Source: Enterobacter sp. R4-368
GTDB lineage: Bacteria; Pseudomonadota; Gammaproteobacteria; Enterobacterales; Enterobacteriaceae
DNA length: 64,000 nt
Assembly: GCF_000410515.1 (NCBI RefSeq)
Contig: NC_021500.1
Coordinates: 4,154,001 to 4,218,000, forward strand
Reading direction: 5' to 3'
Both the position numbers and the translations under genes were made by a program. The notes under the pieces were generated by a model. The model was not told where the DNA came from. It saw nothing but the letters and a program-made list of their open reading frames with translations, and ran no database searches. This document shows, piece by piece, positions 44,633 to 53,343 of the stretch; the first letter of the stretch is position 1; every line of letters begins with the position of its first letter.

Positions 44633-46403
44633 TTTCACCAAACAGTGGCCAACGCTGAAACGCTTGCTGAAATACGGCTCGCCGTGGCGCAAACCGTTGG
44701 CTAAAGCGGTGCTGATGCTGTGGGTCGCGGCGATTGCCGAAGTCTCCGGCCCGGCGCTGATCAGCTACTTTATCGATAATATGGTGGCGAAAAACTATCT
44801 GCCGCTCGGCATGGTTGCCGGGATGGCGGCGGTGTATGTCGGCCTGCAATTACTTGCGGCCCTGCTGCATTATGCGCAAGCGCTGCTGTTTAACCAGGCG
44901 GCGGTCGGCGTGGTGCAACAGTTGCGTACCGATGTGATGGATGCCGCCCTGCGTCAGCCGCTCAGCGCGTTTGACACCCAGCCTGTCGGGCAGATTATTT
45001 CGCGCGTGACCAATGATACTGAAGTGATCCGCGATCTCTACGTCACGGTGGTGGCAACGGTGTTGCGCAGCGCGGCGCTGATTGGCGCGATGCTGGTAGC
45101 GATGTTTAGCCTCGACTGGCGCATGGCGCTGGTAGCGATGGCGATTTTCCCGGCGGTGCTGATAGTGATGCTGCTTTACCAGCGTTACAGCACGCCGATT
45201 GTGCGGCGCATGCGTGCTTATCTGGCGGATATCAATGATGGTTTCAACGAAATCATCAACGGGATGAGCGTTATTCAGCAGTTTCGCCAGCAGGCGCGTT
45301 TTGGGGAACGAATGAGCGAATCCAGCCGTTCGCACTATATCGCCCGCATGCAAACCCTGCGGCTGGACGGCTTTTTGCTGCGTCCGCTGTTGAGCCTTTT
45401 CTCCGCGCTGGTGCTGTGTGGCTTGCTGATGCTATTCGGTTTCTCGTCCGTAGGCACGGTAGAGGTTGGGGTGCTGTATGCCTTCATCAGCTATCTCGGG
45501 CGTCTTAACGAGCCGTTGATTGAACTGACAACGCAGCAGTCAATGCTGCAGCAGGCGGTAGTCGCCGGTGAGCGCGTGTTCGAGCTGATGGACAGGCCGC
45601 GCCAGACTTACGGCTATGATGACGCGCCGCTGCAAAGCGGGTCTATCGATATCGACAATCTCTCTTTTGCTTACCGCGACGATCAACTGGTGCTGCAGGA
45701 TATCTCCTTGCACGTGGAGCCGCGCAGTTTTGTCGCGCTGGTCGGGCACACCGGCAGTGGCAAAAGTACGCTGGCCAGCCTGTTAATGGGCTATTACCCG
45801 CTGACGAAAGGGGAGATCCGTCTGGACGGGCGTCCTCTGTCTGCATTAGGGCATGCGCCGCTGCGCAAAGGTGTGGCGATGGTGCAGCAGGATCCGGTAG
45901 TGCTGGCGGACAGCTTCTACGCTAACGTGACGCTGGGGCGTGAAATCAGCGAAGAACAGGTGTGGAAAGCGCTGGAAACGGTGCAGTTAGCTGAGCTGGC
46001 GCGCACGATGAGCGACGGTATTTACACACGATTGGGCGAGCAGGGTAATAACCTCTCGGTGGGGCAAAAACAGCTGCTGGCGCTGGCGCGCGTGCTGGTT
46101 GATACGCCGCAGATCCTGATTCTGGATGAAGCGACAGCGAACATCGATTCCGGCACCGAACAGGCAATTCAGCACGCGCTGGCGGCCGTGCGTGAGCATA
46201 CGACGTTGGTGGTGATCGCCCACCGTTTATCGACCATTGTTGAGGCAGAAACGATTCTGGTGCTGCATCGCGGCCAGGCGGTTGAGCGCGGTACTCATCA
46301 GCAACTGCTTGAAGCGAAGGGCCGTTACTGGCAGATGTATCAGTTACAGCTTGCCGGTGAGGAGCTGGCTGCCAGCGCGCGCGAAGAGTCGCTTATCGCC
46401 TGA
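44625..46403 (+). CDS. mdlB: Multidrug-resistance-like ABC exporter half-transporter MdlB
   Basis: This 592-residue partner of MdlA has Walker A GHTGSGKS at 374-381 and Walker B with the normal catalytic Glu502. Its signature reads LSVGQ (477-481) instead of LSGGQ. The consensus ATP site is thus made by MdlB's Walker motifs and MdlA's signature. The ATG at 44625 overlaps the mdlA stop region and gives the E. coli start MRNF. The stop at 46401-46403 is followed by an NtrC-like site. Confidence 0.94.
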   Translation: MRNFTKQWPTLKRLLKYGSPWRKPLAKAVLMLWVAAIAEVSGPALISYFIDNMVAKNYLPLGMVAGMAAVYVGLQLLAALLHYAQALLFNQAAVGVVQQLRTDVMDAALRQPLSAFDTQPVGQIISRVTNDTEVIRDLYVTVVATVLRSAALIGAMLVAMFSLDWRMALVAMAIFPAVLIVMLLYQRYSTPIVRRMRAYLADINDGFNEIINGMSVIQQFRQQARFGERMSESSRSHYIARMQTLRLDGFLLRPLLSLFSALVLCGLLMLFGFSSVGTVEVGVLYAFISYLGRLNEPLIELTTQQSMLQQAVVAGERVFELMDRPRQTYGYDDAPLQSGSIDIDNLSFAYRDDQLVLQDISLHVEPRSFVALVGHTGSGKSTLASLLMGYYPLTKGEIRLDGRPLSALGHAPLRKGVAMVQQDPVVLADSFYANVTLGREISEEQVWKALETVQLAELARTMSDGIYTRLGEQGNNLSVGQKQLLALARVLVDTPQILILDEATANIDSGTEQAIQHALAAVREHTTLVVIAHRLSTIVEAETILVLHRGQAVERGTHQQLLEAKGRYWQMYQLQLAGEELAASAREESLIA

Positions 46404-46482
46404 TGCACCAAAATTAAGCACGCACCTTCACGGACTCTCTGTTGGTGCAAAAAAGTAACGCACCATGCACTGTCATGGTGCG
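46404..46482 (+). promoter_or_regulatory. Two NtrC-like enhancer sites upstream of glnK
   Basis: TGCACC-AAAAT-TAAGCA (46404-46420) and TGCACT-GTCAT-GGTGCG (46466-46482) each resemble the NtrC consensus TGCACC-N5-GGTGCA. Their centres lie about 200 and 140 bp before the expected glnK transcription start, a normal enhancer distance. The second site is part of the mdlB terminator. Confidence 0.6.
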
Positions 46483-46487
46483 TTTTT
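46460..46487 (+). terminator. mdlB terminator
   Basis: A perfect 9-bp stem CGCACCATG/CATGGTGCG with a CACTGT loop is followed by five T residues. Confidence 0.8.
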
Positions 46488-46588
46488 CTTTGCGCTTAAC
46501 CTGCCGAATCATAAGCAAAGTTTTTCCCCTTTCTTGCTCTGCCCGTCCGGGCGCACTAACAACCTGAAATCTTCCCTGTTTTCATTCC

Positions 46589-46604
46589 TGGCACAACGAT
46601 TGCA
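46589..46604 (+). promoter_or_regulatory. Sigma-54 promoter of glnK-amtB
   Basis: TGGCAC-AACGA-TTGCA is a perfect match to the sigma-54 consensus TGGCAC-N5-TTGCA, with the -24 GG and -12 GC elements correctly spaced. It lies 54 bp before the glnK start codon. Confidence 0.93.
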
Positions 46605-46658
46605 ATGTCTATTGCGTGTTAGCTGCGGCCATTATCGAATTCGACTGGAGGGGGATCT

Positions 46659-46997
46659 ATGAAGCTGGTTACCGTGGTGATTAAGCCATTCAAACTTGAA
46701 GACGTGCGTGAAGCGCTTTCTTCTATTGGTATTCAAGGGCTGACCGTAACTGAAGTGAAAGGCTTTGGCCGTCAGAAGGGTCACGCTGAGCTGTACCGCG
46801 GTGCGGAATATAGCGTCAATTTCCTGCCAAAAGTGAAAATTGATGTGGCGATCGCTGACGATCAACTCGATGAAGTGATCGATGTGATCAGCAAAGCGGC
46901 CTACACCGGAAAAATTGGCGACGGCAAAATCTTCGTTGCCGAGCTGCAACGCGTCATTCGTATTCGTACCGGCGAAGCCGACGAAGCGGCACTGTAA
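46659..46997 (+). CDS. glnK: Nitrogen regulatory protein PII-2, GlnK
   Basis: This 112-residue PII signal protein plugs AmtB when nitrogen is plentiful and is released on uridylylation at Tyr51 in the T-loop (ELYRGAEYSVNF). It ends with the conserved GRIRTGE-like RIRTGEADEAAL. A strong ribosome site (GGAGGGGG) precedes the ATG. It is co-transcribed with amtB (31-bp gap). Confidence 0.97.
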   Translation: MKLVTVVIKPFKLEDVREALSSIGIQGLTVTEVKGFGRQKGHAELYRGAEYSVNFLPKVKIDVAIADDQLDEVIDVISKAAYTGKIGDGKIFVAELQRVIRIRTGEADEAAL

Positions 46998-47028
46998 TAC
47001 AAGACACACAGTGATGGGGATCGGAACA

Positions 47029-48315
47029 ATGAAAAACACAACATTAAAAACAGCTCTTGCTTCGCTGGCGTTGCTGCCAGGCCTGGCGATGGCGGCTCCC
47101 GCTGTGGCGGATAAAGCCGACAACGGCTTTATGATGATTTGCACCGCGCTGGTGCTGTTTATGACCATTCCGGGCATTGCGCTTTTTTACGGCGGTTTGA
47201 TCCGCGGTAAAAACGTACTGTCAATGCTGACGCAGGTTGCCGTCACCTTCGCTCTGGTGTGCATCCTGTGGGTGGTGTATGGCTACTCGCTGGCATTTGG
47301 CGAGGGCAACAGCTTCTTCGGCAGCTTCAACTGGGCAATGTTGAAAAACATCGAACTGAAAGCCGTGATGGGCAGCATTTATCAGTATATCCACGTGGCG
47401 TTCCAGGGTTCCTTCGCTTGTATCACCGTTGGCCTGATTGTCGGCGCGCTGGCTGAGCGTATTCGCTTCTCTGCGGTGCTGATTTTTGTGGTGGTATGGC
47501 TGACGCTCTCTTACGTGCCGATTGCACACATGGTCTGGGGCGGCGGTCTGCTGGCAACCCACGGCGCGCTGGATTTCGCGGGCGGTACGGTTGTTCACAT
47601 CAACGCCGCGATTGCAGGTCTGGTGGGTGCTTACCTGATTGGTAAACGCGTGGGCTTTGGCAAAGAAGCATTCAAACCGCATAACCTGCCGATGGTCTTC
47701 ACTGGTACCGCTATCCTCTATGTTGGCTGGTTTGGCTTCAACGCTGGCTCTGCAAGCTCGGCGAACGAAATCGCGGCGCTGGCCTTTGTGAACACTGTCG
47801 TTGCTACTGCGGCCGCTATTCTGGCGTGGGTATTTGGCGAATGGGCAATGCGCGGCAAGCCGTCTCTGCTCGGTGCTTGTTCTGGTGCCATCGCGGGTCT
47901 GGTTGGTATCACCCCGGCCTGTGGTTATGTGGGTGTCGGCGGCGCACTGATTGTGGGGCTGATTGCCGGTCTGGCTGGGCTGTGGGGCGTTACTGCGCTG
48001 AAACGTATGTTGCGTGTAGATGACCCGTGCGATGTCTTCGGTGTGCACGGTGTATGCGGCATCGTCGGTTGTATCCTGACGGGTATCTTCGCGTCTACGT
48101 CGCTGGGCGGTGTCGGTTTCGCTGAAGGTGTGACCATGGGCCATCAGGTGCTGGTGCAGCTGGAAAGCGTTGCCATCACTATCGTGTGGTCTGGCGTGGT
48201 GGCCTTTATCGGCTACAAACTGGCGGACATGACGGTAGGTCTGCGCGTACCGGAAGAGCAAGAGCGTGAAGGGCTGGATGTGAACAGCCACGGCGAAAAC
48301 GCCTATAACGCCTGA
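47029..48315 (+). CDS. amtB: Ammonium transporter AmtB
   Basis: This 428-residue trimeric ammonium channel has a signal peptide cleaved after residue 22 (MA before APAVADKAD) and 11 membrane helices. The conductance-controlling twin histidines are His190 (mature His168, GGTVVHINA) and the one in FGVHGVCG. The ATG at 47029 starts the signal peptide; the frame is open into glnK but that part is not coding for this gene. A bidirectional terminator follows. Confidence 0.97.
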   Translation: MKNTTLKTALASLALLPGLAMAAPAVADKADNGFMMICTALVLFMTIPGIALFYGGLIRGKNVLSMLTQVAVTFALVCILWVVYGYSLAFGEGNSFFGSFNWAMLKNIELKAVMGSIYQYIHVAFQGSFACITVGLIVGALAERIRFSAVLIFVVVWLTLSYVPIAHMVWGGGLLATHGALDFAGGTVVHINAAIAGLVGAYLIGKRVGFGKEAFKPHNLPMVFTGTAILYVGWFGFNAGSASSANEIAALAFVNTVVATAAAILAWVFGEWAMRGKPSLLGACSGAIAGLVGITPACGYVGVGGALIVGLIAGLAGLWGVTALKRMLRVDDPCDVFGVHGVCGIVGCILTGIFASTSLGGVGFAEGVTMGHQVLVQLESVAITIVWSGVVAFIGYKLADMTVGLRVPEEQEREGLDVNSHGENAYNA

Positions 48316-48340
48316 TTACGTTGAGTTATCTCCTGAGCAT

Positions 48341-48370
48341 AAAAAAGCCTCCGATCGGAGGCTTTTCTTT
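48341..48370. terminator. Bidirectional terminator between amtB and tesB
   Basis: A perfect 18-bp palindrome AGCCTCCGA/TCGGAGGCT (48346-48363) has an A-run before it and TTTTCTTTTT after it, serving both converging genes. Confidence 0.85.
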
Positions 48371-48390
48371 TTAAAGCATTTAAAGCGCAG

Positions 48391-49251
48391 TTAGTTGCGA
48401 TTGCGCATAACGCCTTCCTGCACGCTGGAGGCCACCAGCACACCCTCTTGCGTATAGAACTCACCGCGCACAAAACCGCGAGCGCTGGAAGCTGACGTAC
48501 TTTCCACACTGTAGAGCAACCACTCGTTCATATTAAACGGGCGATGGAACCACATGGAGTGGTCAATGGTGGCAACCTGCATACCACGCTCAAGAAAGCC
48601 CACACCATGCGGCTGAAGCGCAACCGGCAGGAAGTTAAAGTCCGAAGCATATCCAAGCAGATATTGATGCACGCGGAAATCGTCCGGCACGGTGCCGTTT
48701 GCGCGGATCCATACCTGGCGGGTAGGATCGGCAACGTGGCCTTTTAGCGGGTTATGAAACTCAACCGGGCGGATCTCCAGAGGCTTGTCACTGAGAAACT
48801 TCTCTTTGGCCTGCGGAGGCAACAAGTGGGCAAGCGCGCGGGCAATATCCGTTTCGGATTGCAGTGAATCCGGCGACGGTGCCGGCGGCATCGTTTTTTG
48901 GTGCTCGTAGCCGGTTTCCGGTGCCTGGAACGACGCGGTCATATAGAAAATAGGTTTGCCGTTCTGGATGGCCGCAACGCGTCGGGCGCTGAAACTGTTG
49001 CCATCACGCAGCACTTCCACATCATAAACAATCGGTTTTTCACTATCGCCCGGACGTAAAAAGTAACTATGGAACGAATGCACCAGGCGCTCGGCAGGAA
49101 CGGTCTCTTTGGCGGCATACAAAGCCTGGCCGACGACCTGGCCGCCAAAAACCTGGCGCAAGCCGAGATCTTCGCTCTGCCCGCGAAACAAGCCCTCTTC
49201 AATTTTTTCCAGGTTCAGTAATGCCAGCAGATTGGATAACGCCTGACTCAT
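48391..49251 (-). CDS. tesB: Acyl-CoA thioesterase II
   Basis: This 286-residue double-hotdog thioesterase hydrolyses medium- and long-chain acyl-CoA. It has the conserved [13 protein letters not shown], the catalytic Asp204 (YASDFNFLP) and [11 protein letters not shown]. The ATG at 49251 gives the E. coli start MSQAL; a start at 49263 adds MRKS. It is divergent from ybaY. Confidence 0.95.
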   Translation of the reverse strand: MSQALSNLLALLNLEKIEEGLFRGQSEDLGLRQVFGGQVVGQALYAAKETVPAERLVHSFHSYFLRPGDSEKPIVYDVEVLRDGNSFSARRVAAIQNGKPIFYMTASFQAPETGYEHQKTMPPAPSPDSLQSETDIARALAHLLPPQAKEKFLSDKPLEIRPVEFHNPLKGHVADPTRQVWIRANGTVPDDFRVHQYLLGYASDFNFLPVALQPHGVGFLERGMQVATIDHSMWFHRPFNMNEWLLYSVESTSASSARGFVRGEFYTQEGVLVASSVQEGVMRNRN

Positions 49252-49466
49252 AGATTTCCTCAAATTAATAACGGCTGACGGAGCGAATTATCCGAATAGT
49301 ATAACCTGGAAAAATTGCTGGTCCGATGGGTTCAATAATCTGAATAGATGGCAGTTTGCAGGAATATATCCCGCACGTGTGCCACACTTGTTCAGGTTAC
49401 GATGGTTTGACCACACATCCTGGCGGGCGAAACGCCTGCCGGTGCATTGAAGATAAGGAGAAATCA

Positions 49467-50036
49467 ATGAAACTCGTGCACATGTTAAGTGGTTTAGCAG
49501 TCGCGGTCGCGCTGTCTGCCTGCGCCCAAAAGGGCGGCGATATTCCGACACCTGCACCCAACCCAAATGCACCTGCGGCAACAAATAAACCGGCGATCAC
49601 GCAACCGAATGTTTCGGGTACGGTTTGGATCCGTCAGAAAGTGGCGTTGCCGCCAAACGCGGTACTCACCGTGACGGTTTCTGATGCTTCGCAGGCAGAT
49701 GCGCCGTCGAAGGTACTGGCGCAGAAAGCTGTCCGTACTGAAGGTAAACAGTCACCGTTTAGCTTTGTGCTGCCATTTAACCCGGCGGATATTCAGCCCA
49801 ACGCCCGCATCCTGCTGAGCGCGGCGATTACCATTGACAACAAAATCGTCTTTATTACCGATACGGTTAAGCCGGTTATCAACCAGGGCGGTACAAAAGT
49901 TGACCTGACGCTGGTGCCGGTACAGCAAACCGCTGTGCCGCTGCAACAAAGTGGTGGGGCGGCAACAACAGTGCCTTCCACTTCTCCGACTCAGGTAAAC
50001 CCGTCGGAAGCGACACCTGCGCCGACGCAGTACTAA
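49467..50036 (+). CDS. ybaY: YbaY-family lipoprotein
   Basis: The product is a 189-residue lipoprotein with lipobox LSAC, Cys19. A Pro/Asn-rich linker leads to one YscW/YbaY beta-sandwich domain (GTVWIRQKVALPPNAVLTVTV to DTVKPVINQ, about 49-140), which resembles secretion pilotins. It ends in a Pro/Thr/Gln-rich tail. The function in enterobacteria is unknown. The ATG at 49467 begins the signal peptide and follows AAGGAGAAATCA. Confidence 0.9.
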   Translation: MKLVHMLSGLAVAVALSACAQKGGDIPTPAPNPNAPAATNKPAITQPNVSGTVWIRQKVALPPNAVLTVTVSDASQADAPSKVLAQKAVRTEGKQSPFSFVLPFNPADIQPNARILLSAAITIDNKIVFITDTVKPVINQGGTKVDLTLVPVQQTAVPLQQSGGAATTVPSTSPTQVNPSEATPAPTQY

Positions 50037-50045
50037 TCTGATTGT

Positions 50046-50067
50046 GCTCCTCCCGGTTGGGAGGAGC
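50046..50067. terminator. Stem-loop between ybaY and atl
   Basis: A 9-bp stem GCTCCTCCC/GGGAGGAGC with a GGTT loop lies between the converging stops, with little T-run. It is the third pyrimidine-rich hairpin of this kind in the window. Confidence 0.6.
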
Positions 50068-50068
50068 C

Positions 50069-50380
50069 TTAATAGATCCAGCGATAACGCTGTAAATCGA
50101 TTTGCCCACTTCCCGACACCACCACGCCTTCCGCCAGCAGCGCCTGACGCTGACGCTGTAGATCCGGCCCGGTCAGCGAGATACAACCATGACGATTCAC
50201 CACCCGATGCCACGGTAATGTGCTGCCTTCCGGTAAGCGTTTCAGCACGCCGCCCACCTGGCGTGCCGCGCGCGGTGAACCGGCCAGCTTCGCCACATCA
50301 CCATAGGTCGTGACATAGCCTTCGGGTATGGCGGCAACGATTTGCCACACTCGCTGCGGGAAAGAGTCCTGTGTATCCAT
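50069..50380 (-). CDS. atl: Alkyltransferase-like protein Atl (YbaZ)
   Basis: This 103-residue DNA-binding protein recognises O6-alkylguanine and hands it to nucleotide excision repair. The active-site motif of alkyltransferases, PCHRV, reads PWHRVV here, so the alkyl-accepting Cys is Trp and no transfer can occur. The winged-helix AARQVGGVLKRLPEGS is intact. The ATG at 50380 follows TCAGGACATCACA. Frames run on upstream to 50536, including an MLVSCA start like the one annotated in E. coli, so a longer form is possible. Confidence 0.9.
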   Translation of the reverse strand: MDTQDSFPQRVWQIVAAIPEGYVTTYGDVAKLAGSPRAARQVGGVLKRLPEGSTLPWHRVVNRHGCISLTGPDLQRQRQALLAEGVVVSGSGQIDLQRYRWIY

Positions 50381-50537
50381 TGTGATGTCCTGAAGGAAGA
50401 AGAGGCAGCATAAACAGCCAATCGTGTGCTGTGAAGAGGGGATTGCGCAAGAAACCAGCATCCGCCCCGGCGCGGCTTGCAATTGCCATCCCGGATAGGG
50501 ATAATGCGCCAGCGCGTTGGTTAACAACGCTCTCAAT

Positions 50538-50651
50538 GGGGGCTCTGTTGGTTCTCCCGCAACGCTACTCTGTTCACCAGGTCAGGTCCGGAAGGAAGCA
50601 GCCAGGGCAGATGACGTGTGTGCCGGGATGTAGCTGGCAGGGCCCCCACCC
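50538..50651 (+). ncRNA. ffs: 4.5S RNA of the signal recognition particle
   Basis: This 114-nt sequence is almost identical to E. coli 4.5S RNA. It begins GGGGGCTCTGTTGG and ends GGGCCCCCACCC, whose ends pair to close the hairpin. It contains the Ffh-binding stem with the GGAA tetraloop region (CAGGTCCGGAAGGAAGCAG). Its differences from E. coli are few single bases. It binds Ffh to target nascent membrane proteins. Confidence 0.97.
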
Positions 50652-50673
50652 AATTCTGCTTCCTTTGTTTTTC

Positions 50674-51084
50674 TCACTCGCGTGAATAACGCAAATACCC
50701 CGCAATGCCATCTTCTCCGCCATCCGAAGGGTGATGAACACCTTCTGAAACCGGAACTTGCGCAAAGTCGAAGGGCGAAACGCCGGCAATACAGGCCACA
50801 TTGACACCATACTGATCCGGGTTTGAGCGCCGCTGATGGAAGGTGTAGATGCCGCAAATCGAGCAAAAATAGTGCACAGCTGTTCCGGTGTTAAAGCGAT
50901 ATTCGGTCAATTTATCCTTGCCTTTAATCACCTCAATGCCCGAGAGCGGGGCCGACACGGTAACTGCGCCGCGCATTCGGCAAAAAGAGCAATTACAGCG
51001 CCGCACAGTGTTAAAACCGTCCGAAAGCTGCACAGAAAACGCCACCGCGCCGCAGTGACACTGCGCCATTAATTTTTCCGCCAT
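50674..51084 (-). CDS. GFA-family zinc protein
   Basis: This 136-residue protein belongs to the glutathione-dependent formaldehyde-activating (GFA/CENP-V) family. Zinc-binding cysteines lie in CHCGAV near the N-terminus, in CNCSFC, and in FCSICGIYTFHQRR. Few members have a proven reaction, and most do not act on formaldehyde. The start at 51084 is preceded by GAGGAAAGCG; ATG codons at 51099 and 51096 are possible. It is not part of the E. coli ffs-ybaA neighbourhood and opens the accessory block. Confidence 0.85.
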   Translation of the reverse strand: MAEKLMAQCHCGAVAFSVQLSDGFNTVRRCNCSFCRMRGAVTVSAPLSGIEVIKGKDKLTEYRFNTGTAVHYFCSICGIYTFHQRRSNPDQYGVNVACIAGVSPFDFAQVPVSEGVHHPSDGGEDGIAGYLRYSRE

Positions 51085-51240
51085 CGCTTTCCTCATCAAG
51101 ACAAATCAAACGGGTCTTTCAACCTTAGCCTTTTTTACCTTTTTTGGTGGGGGAAAACGCGTGGGTTCACTGGTGATGTTTTTATGCAGAAACGGTACGC
51201 TGTAGCCGCAAAAAATAATGCTGATAAAAGGGCAGGGAGT

Positions 51241-51834
51241 ATGCGCAACATCGTATTGGCATTGACGTTATCGGTATCGACGGCATCTTTTGCCGCTACG
51301 TTGCAGTCAGGGGTTTATGAAGGGCTGCAACTGGCGGTATCACCCTCCGGGCAGGTTATGGGCTACTACTCTGAAACCATGGGTGTTGGCATGACGCGAA
51401 ACTGCTCCTTTGCGCTGGCGGGTAACGTCTCTCCGGCCGGGGAGGCGGAAATTTCCAGCTGGTCTTCCGATGTGCTGCCGGGGCATCTTTCCGCTACGGT
51501 GGACGGCGTGACATTGAAGATTGTGAACGGGCAAAACCATGACGGCTGCATGAATGTGATGGTGCCGCAGATCAACGAGGGGATTGAGTTGAGTAAAACC
51601 CAGTCGACACAATGGGTTTCTCTCGCCGAAGTGGTTGATGAACGGGTTTATCTCAGCAGCACACCGGATACCAGCACGCGGCGCAAGGCGTGGATTGTCA
51701 AAGATGATGTGGTGGGGGTGCTGAAAACCGGGCAGGGCTGGACGCAGATCCAGTTTATTAGCGAGTCAGGGAAAAGCACCACTGGCTGGGTTAACAGCCA
51801 GTCGATAAAGCCGCTGACAGCGCCTGCGGCCTGA
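51241..51834 (+). CDS. Exported protein with a C-terminal SH3-like domain
   Basis: The product is a 197-residue protein of unknown role. A signal peptide (MRNIVLALTLSVSTASFAA) predicts periplasmic export. The middle (residues 20-125) has two Cys (NCSF and DGCMN) that may form a disulfide. The C-terminus (WIVKDDVVGVLKTGQGWTQ to TGWVNSQSIKPL) looks like a bacterial SH3 domain, often a peptidoglycan-binding or protein-docking module. The ATG at 51241 follows GGCAGGGAGT; the frame from 51184 lacks a signal peptide. Confidence 0.7.
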   Translation: MRNIVLALTLSVSTASFAATLQSGVYEGLQLAVSPSGQVMGYYSETMGVGMTRNCSFALAGNVSPAGEAEISSWSSDVLPGHLSATVDGVTLKIVNGQNHDGCMNVMVPQINEGIELSKTQSTQWVSLAEVVDERVYLSSTPDTSTRRKAWIVKDDVVGVLKTGQGWTQIQFISESGKSTTGWVNSQSIKPLTAPAA

Positions 51835-51837
51835 GTT

Positions 51838-53259
51838 TTACACCACGCTACGTTTTAATGGCGCTTGCGTTTCGCGAAGCGCCAGCCACAAGGGTTTAAG
51901 TCGCAGTAGCGCGTTTTCCAGCTCATTTGAATCCAGCGCGAAAGGGATACGCAGATAACGCTCAAACGCCCCTGTCAGCCCGAAACGCGGGCCAGCGCCG
52001 AGGTGGATACCAATCGTTTCTGCACGGGCGGCAAACTGTGTTGCCAGCATATCGGGCAATTCTATCCAGAAAGAGAGGCCGCCTTCCGGCAGTGAGAAAC
52101 GCCAGTCGGGGAAGTGTTCCCGCAGCAGCGCTGCACAGCGATCGCGTCGTGCTTTGAGCATATCGCGACGCGCGGGCAGAAAGTTTTCGCCATTTTCCAT
52201 CAGCCATAGCGTTGCCAGTTGTTCCAGCAGCGGTGAGCCGAGTTCCAGCGTATCGCGCGTCTGCACCAGCGTAGCAATGGTTCGCGATGAGGCGCGGATC
52301 CACCCTAAACGCAGCCCACCCCAGAACGTTTTCCCCGCCGAACCGAGCGTAATTACCGTGCTGCTACTATCAAACGCCGCCATTGGCGGTGGCGGCGGAG
52401 ACTCGTACCATAAATCCACCATCGTTTCGTCAACCACCAGGGTGGTGCGCGCTTGCGCGGCAACGCTGACGATGGCCCTGCGCGTGGCGATATCCATACA
52501 GCGGCCGGTTGGATTGTGATAATCAGGCATTAAATAAGCCAGCCGTGGCGCGGTCTGCGCCAGCGTCGCGGCGAAACCGTCGATGTCCCAGCCCGTTTGT
52601 GGTAAAGAAACGCCAAACGGCCTGCACGACGCTCCCTGAATGGCGGCAATCGCCAGCGGATAGGTCGGGTGATCGACCACCACGCGATCGCCGGGCCCGG
52701 TCAGCATGCGCAGAATCAGCGCCAGACCGCTGAGCGCGCCATTGACTACCATCACTTCATCAGCATGCGTGGGTAAGCCGCGGGCGGTGTATCGTGTGGC
52801 AATCGCTTCGCGCAATGCCTGCACACCTAATTGCCCGTAACCGGTGCGGGAAAGATAAGGCGGAATGGCCGCCAGCGCATGGATATAAGCCTGGTGAATT
52901 TCCGGGCCAGCGCTGAGCGCGGCAGTGGAGAGATCGAGTGCTGTGCCCGCCGTGCTTAGCGTGGGTATCGCGCGGCTATCGGGCAGGATCACGCGCGAGC
53001 CACTGCCGTGGCGGCTTTCCAGATAACCTTCATCACGCAAGTGTGCGAGTGCGCTGGCAACGGTTGTGCGGCTGATCTCGAGCATTGAGGCCAGTTCACG
53101 CTCTCCGGGAAGGCGTGTCTCCATTGCCAGCCTGCCATCAAGGATCAGCAGGCGCAGCGCGTCGGCTAGTTGTCGCCATAACGGCGTACGCGAAGCGGGT
53201 TGTTGCCAGTGGCCCAACAGACGGTGTAACGAGTGGCTACCCAGACGGCGTGATGACAT
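51838..53259 (-). CDS. MocR-type GntR/aminotransferase regulator (YczR-like)
   Basis: This 473-residue fusion joins an N-terminal GntR winged helix-turn-helix (about 25-90, LPGERELASMLEISRTTVASALAHLRDEGYL) to a fold-type I aminotransferase-like domain. The PLP-binding Lys310 is in TLGSAGKTFWGG, with the PDYHNPTG motif near 245-252. MocR proteins use PLP as a sensor, not a catalyst. The divergent partner encodes a YczE-like membrane protein, the typical yczR-yczE pairing, so it very likely controls that gene through the repeats in the 84-bp gap. Confidence 0.87.
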   Translation of the reverse strand: MSSRRLGSHSLHRLLGHWQQPASRTPLWRQLADALRLLILDGRLAMETRLPGERELASMLEISRTTVASALAHLRDEGYLESRHGSGSRVILPDSRAIPTLSTAGTALDLSTAALSAGPEIHQAYIHALAAIPPYLSRTGYGQLGVQALREAIATRYTARGLPTHADEVMVVNGALSGLALILRMLTGPGDRVVVDHPTYPLAIAAIQGASCRPFGVSLPQTGWDIDGFAATLAQTAPRLAYLMPDYHNPTGRCMDIATRRAIVSVAAQARTTLVVDETMVDLWYESPPPPPMAAFDSSSTVITLGSAGKTFWGGLRLGWIRASSRTIATLVQTRDTLELGSPLLEQLATLWLMENGENFLPARRDMLKARRDRCAALLREHFPDWRFSLPEGGLSFWIELPDMLATQFAARAETIGIHLGAGPRFGLTGAFERYLRIPFALDSNELENALLRLKPLWLALRETQAPLKRSVV

Positions 53260-53263
53260 ATAC

Positions 53264-53329
53264 AGTCCACTATTTGAAAACTGGACATTAATAATAAGTC
53301 CATTTCCGGTAAAGATGAAAGCCTGGACA
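53264..53329. promoter_or_regulatory. TGGAC/GTCCA repeat cluster between yczR- and yczE-like genes
   Basis: Four half-sites of TGGAC(A/T) occur in 66 bp: AGTCCA at 53264-53269, TGGACA at 53282-53287, AGTCCA at 53297-53302 and TGGACA at 53324-53329. They alternate in direction, forming overlapping inverted repeats. They fill the divergent promoter region and are the likely operator of the MocR regulator. Confidence 0.6.
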
Positions 53330-53343
53330 ACCGGAGAAAAATA

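Noticed and set aside
47221..48291. 356-codon open frame antisense to amtB
   Set aside because: The His/Gln/Arg-rich translation is the mirror of a membrane protein; no independent signals.
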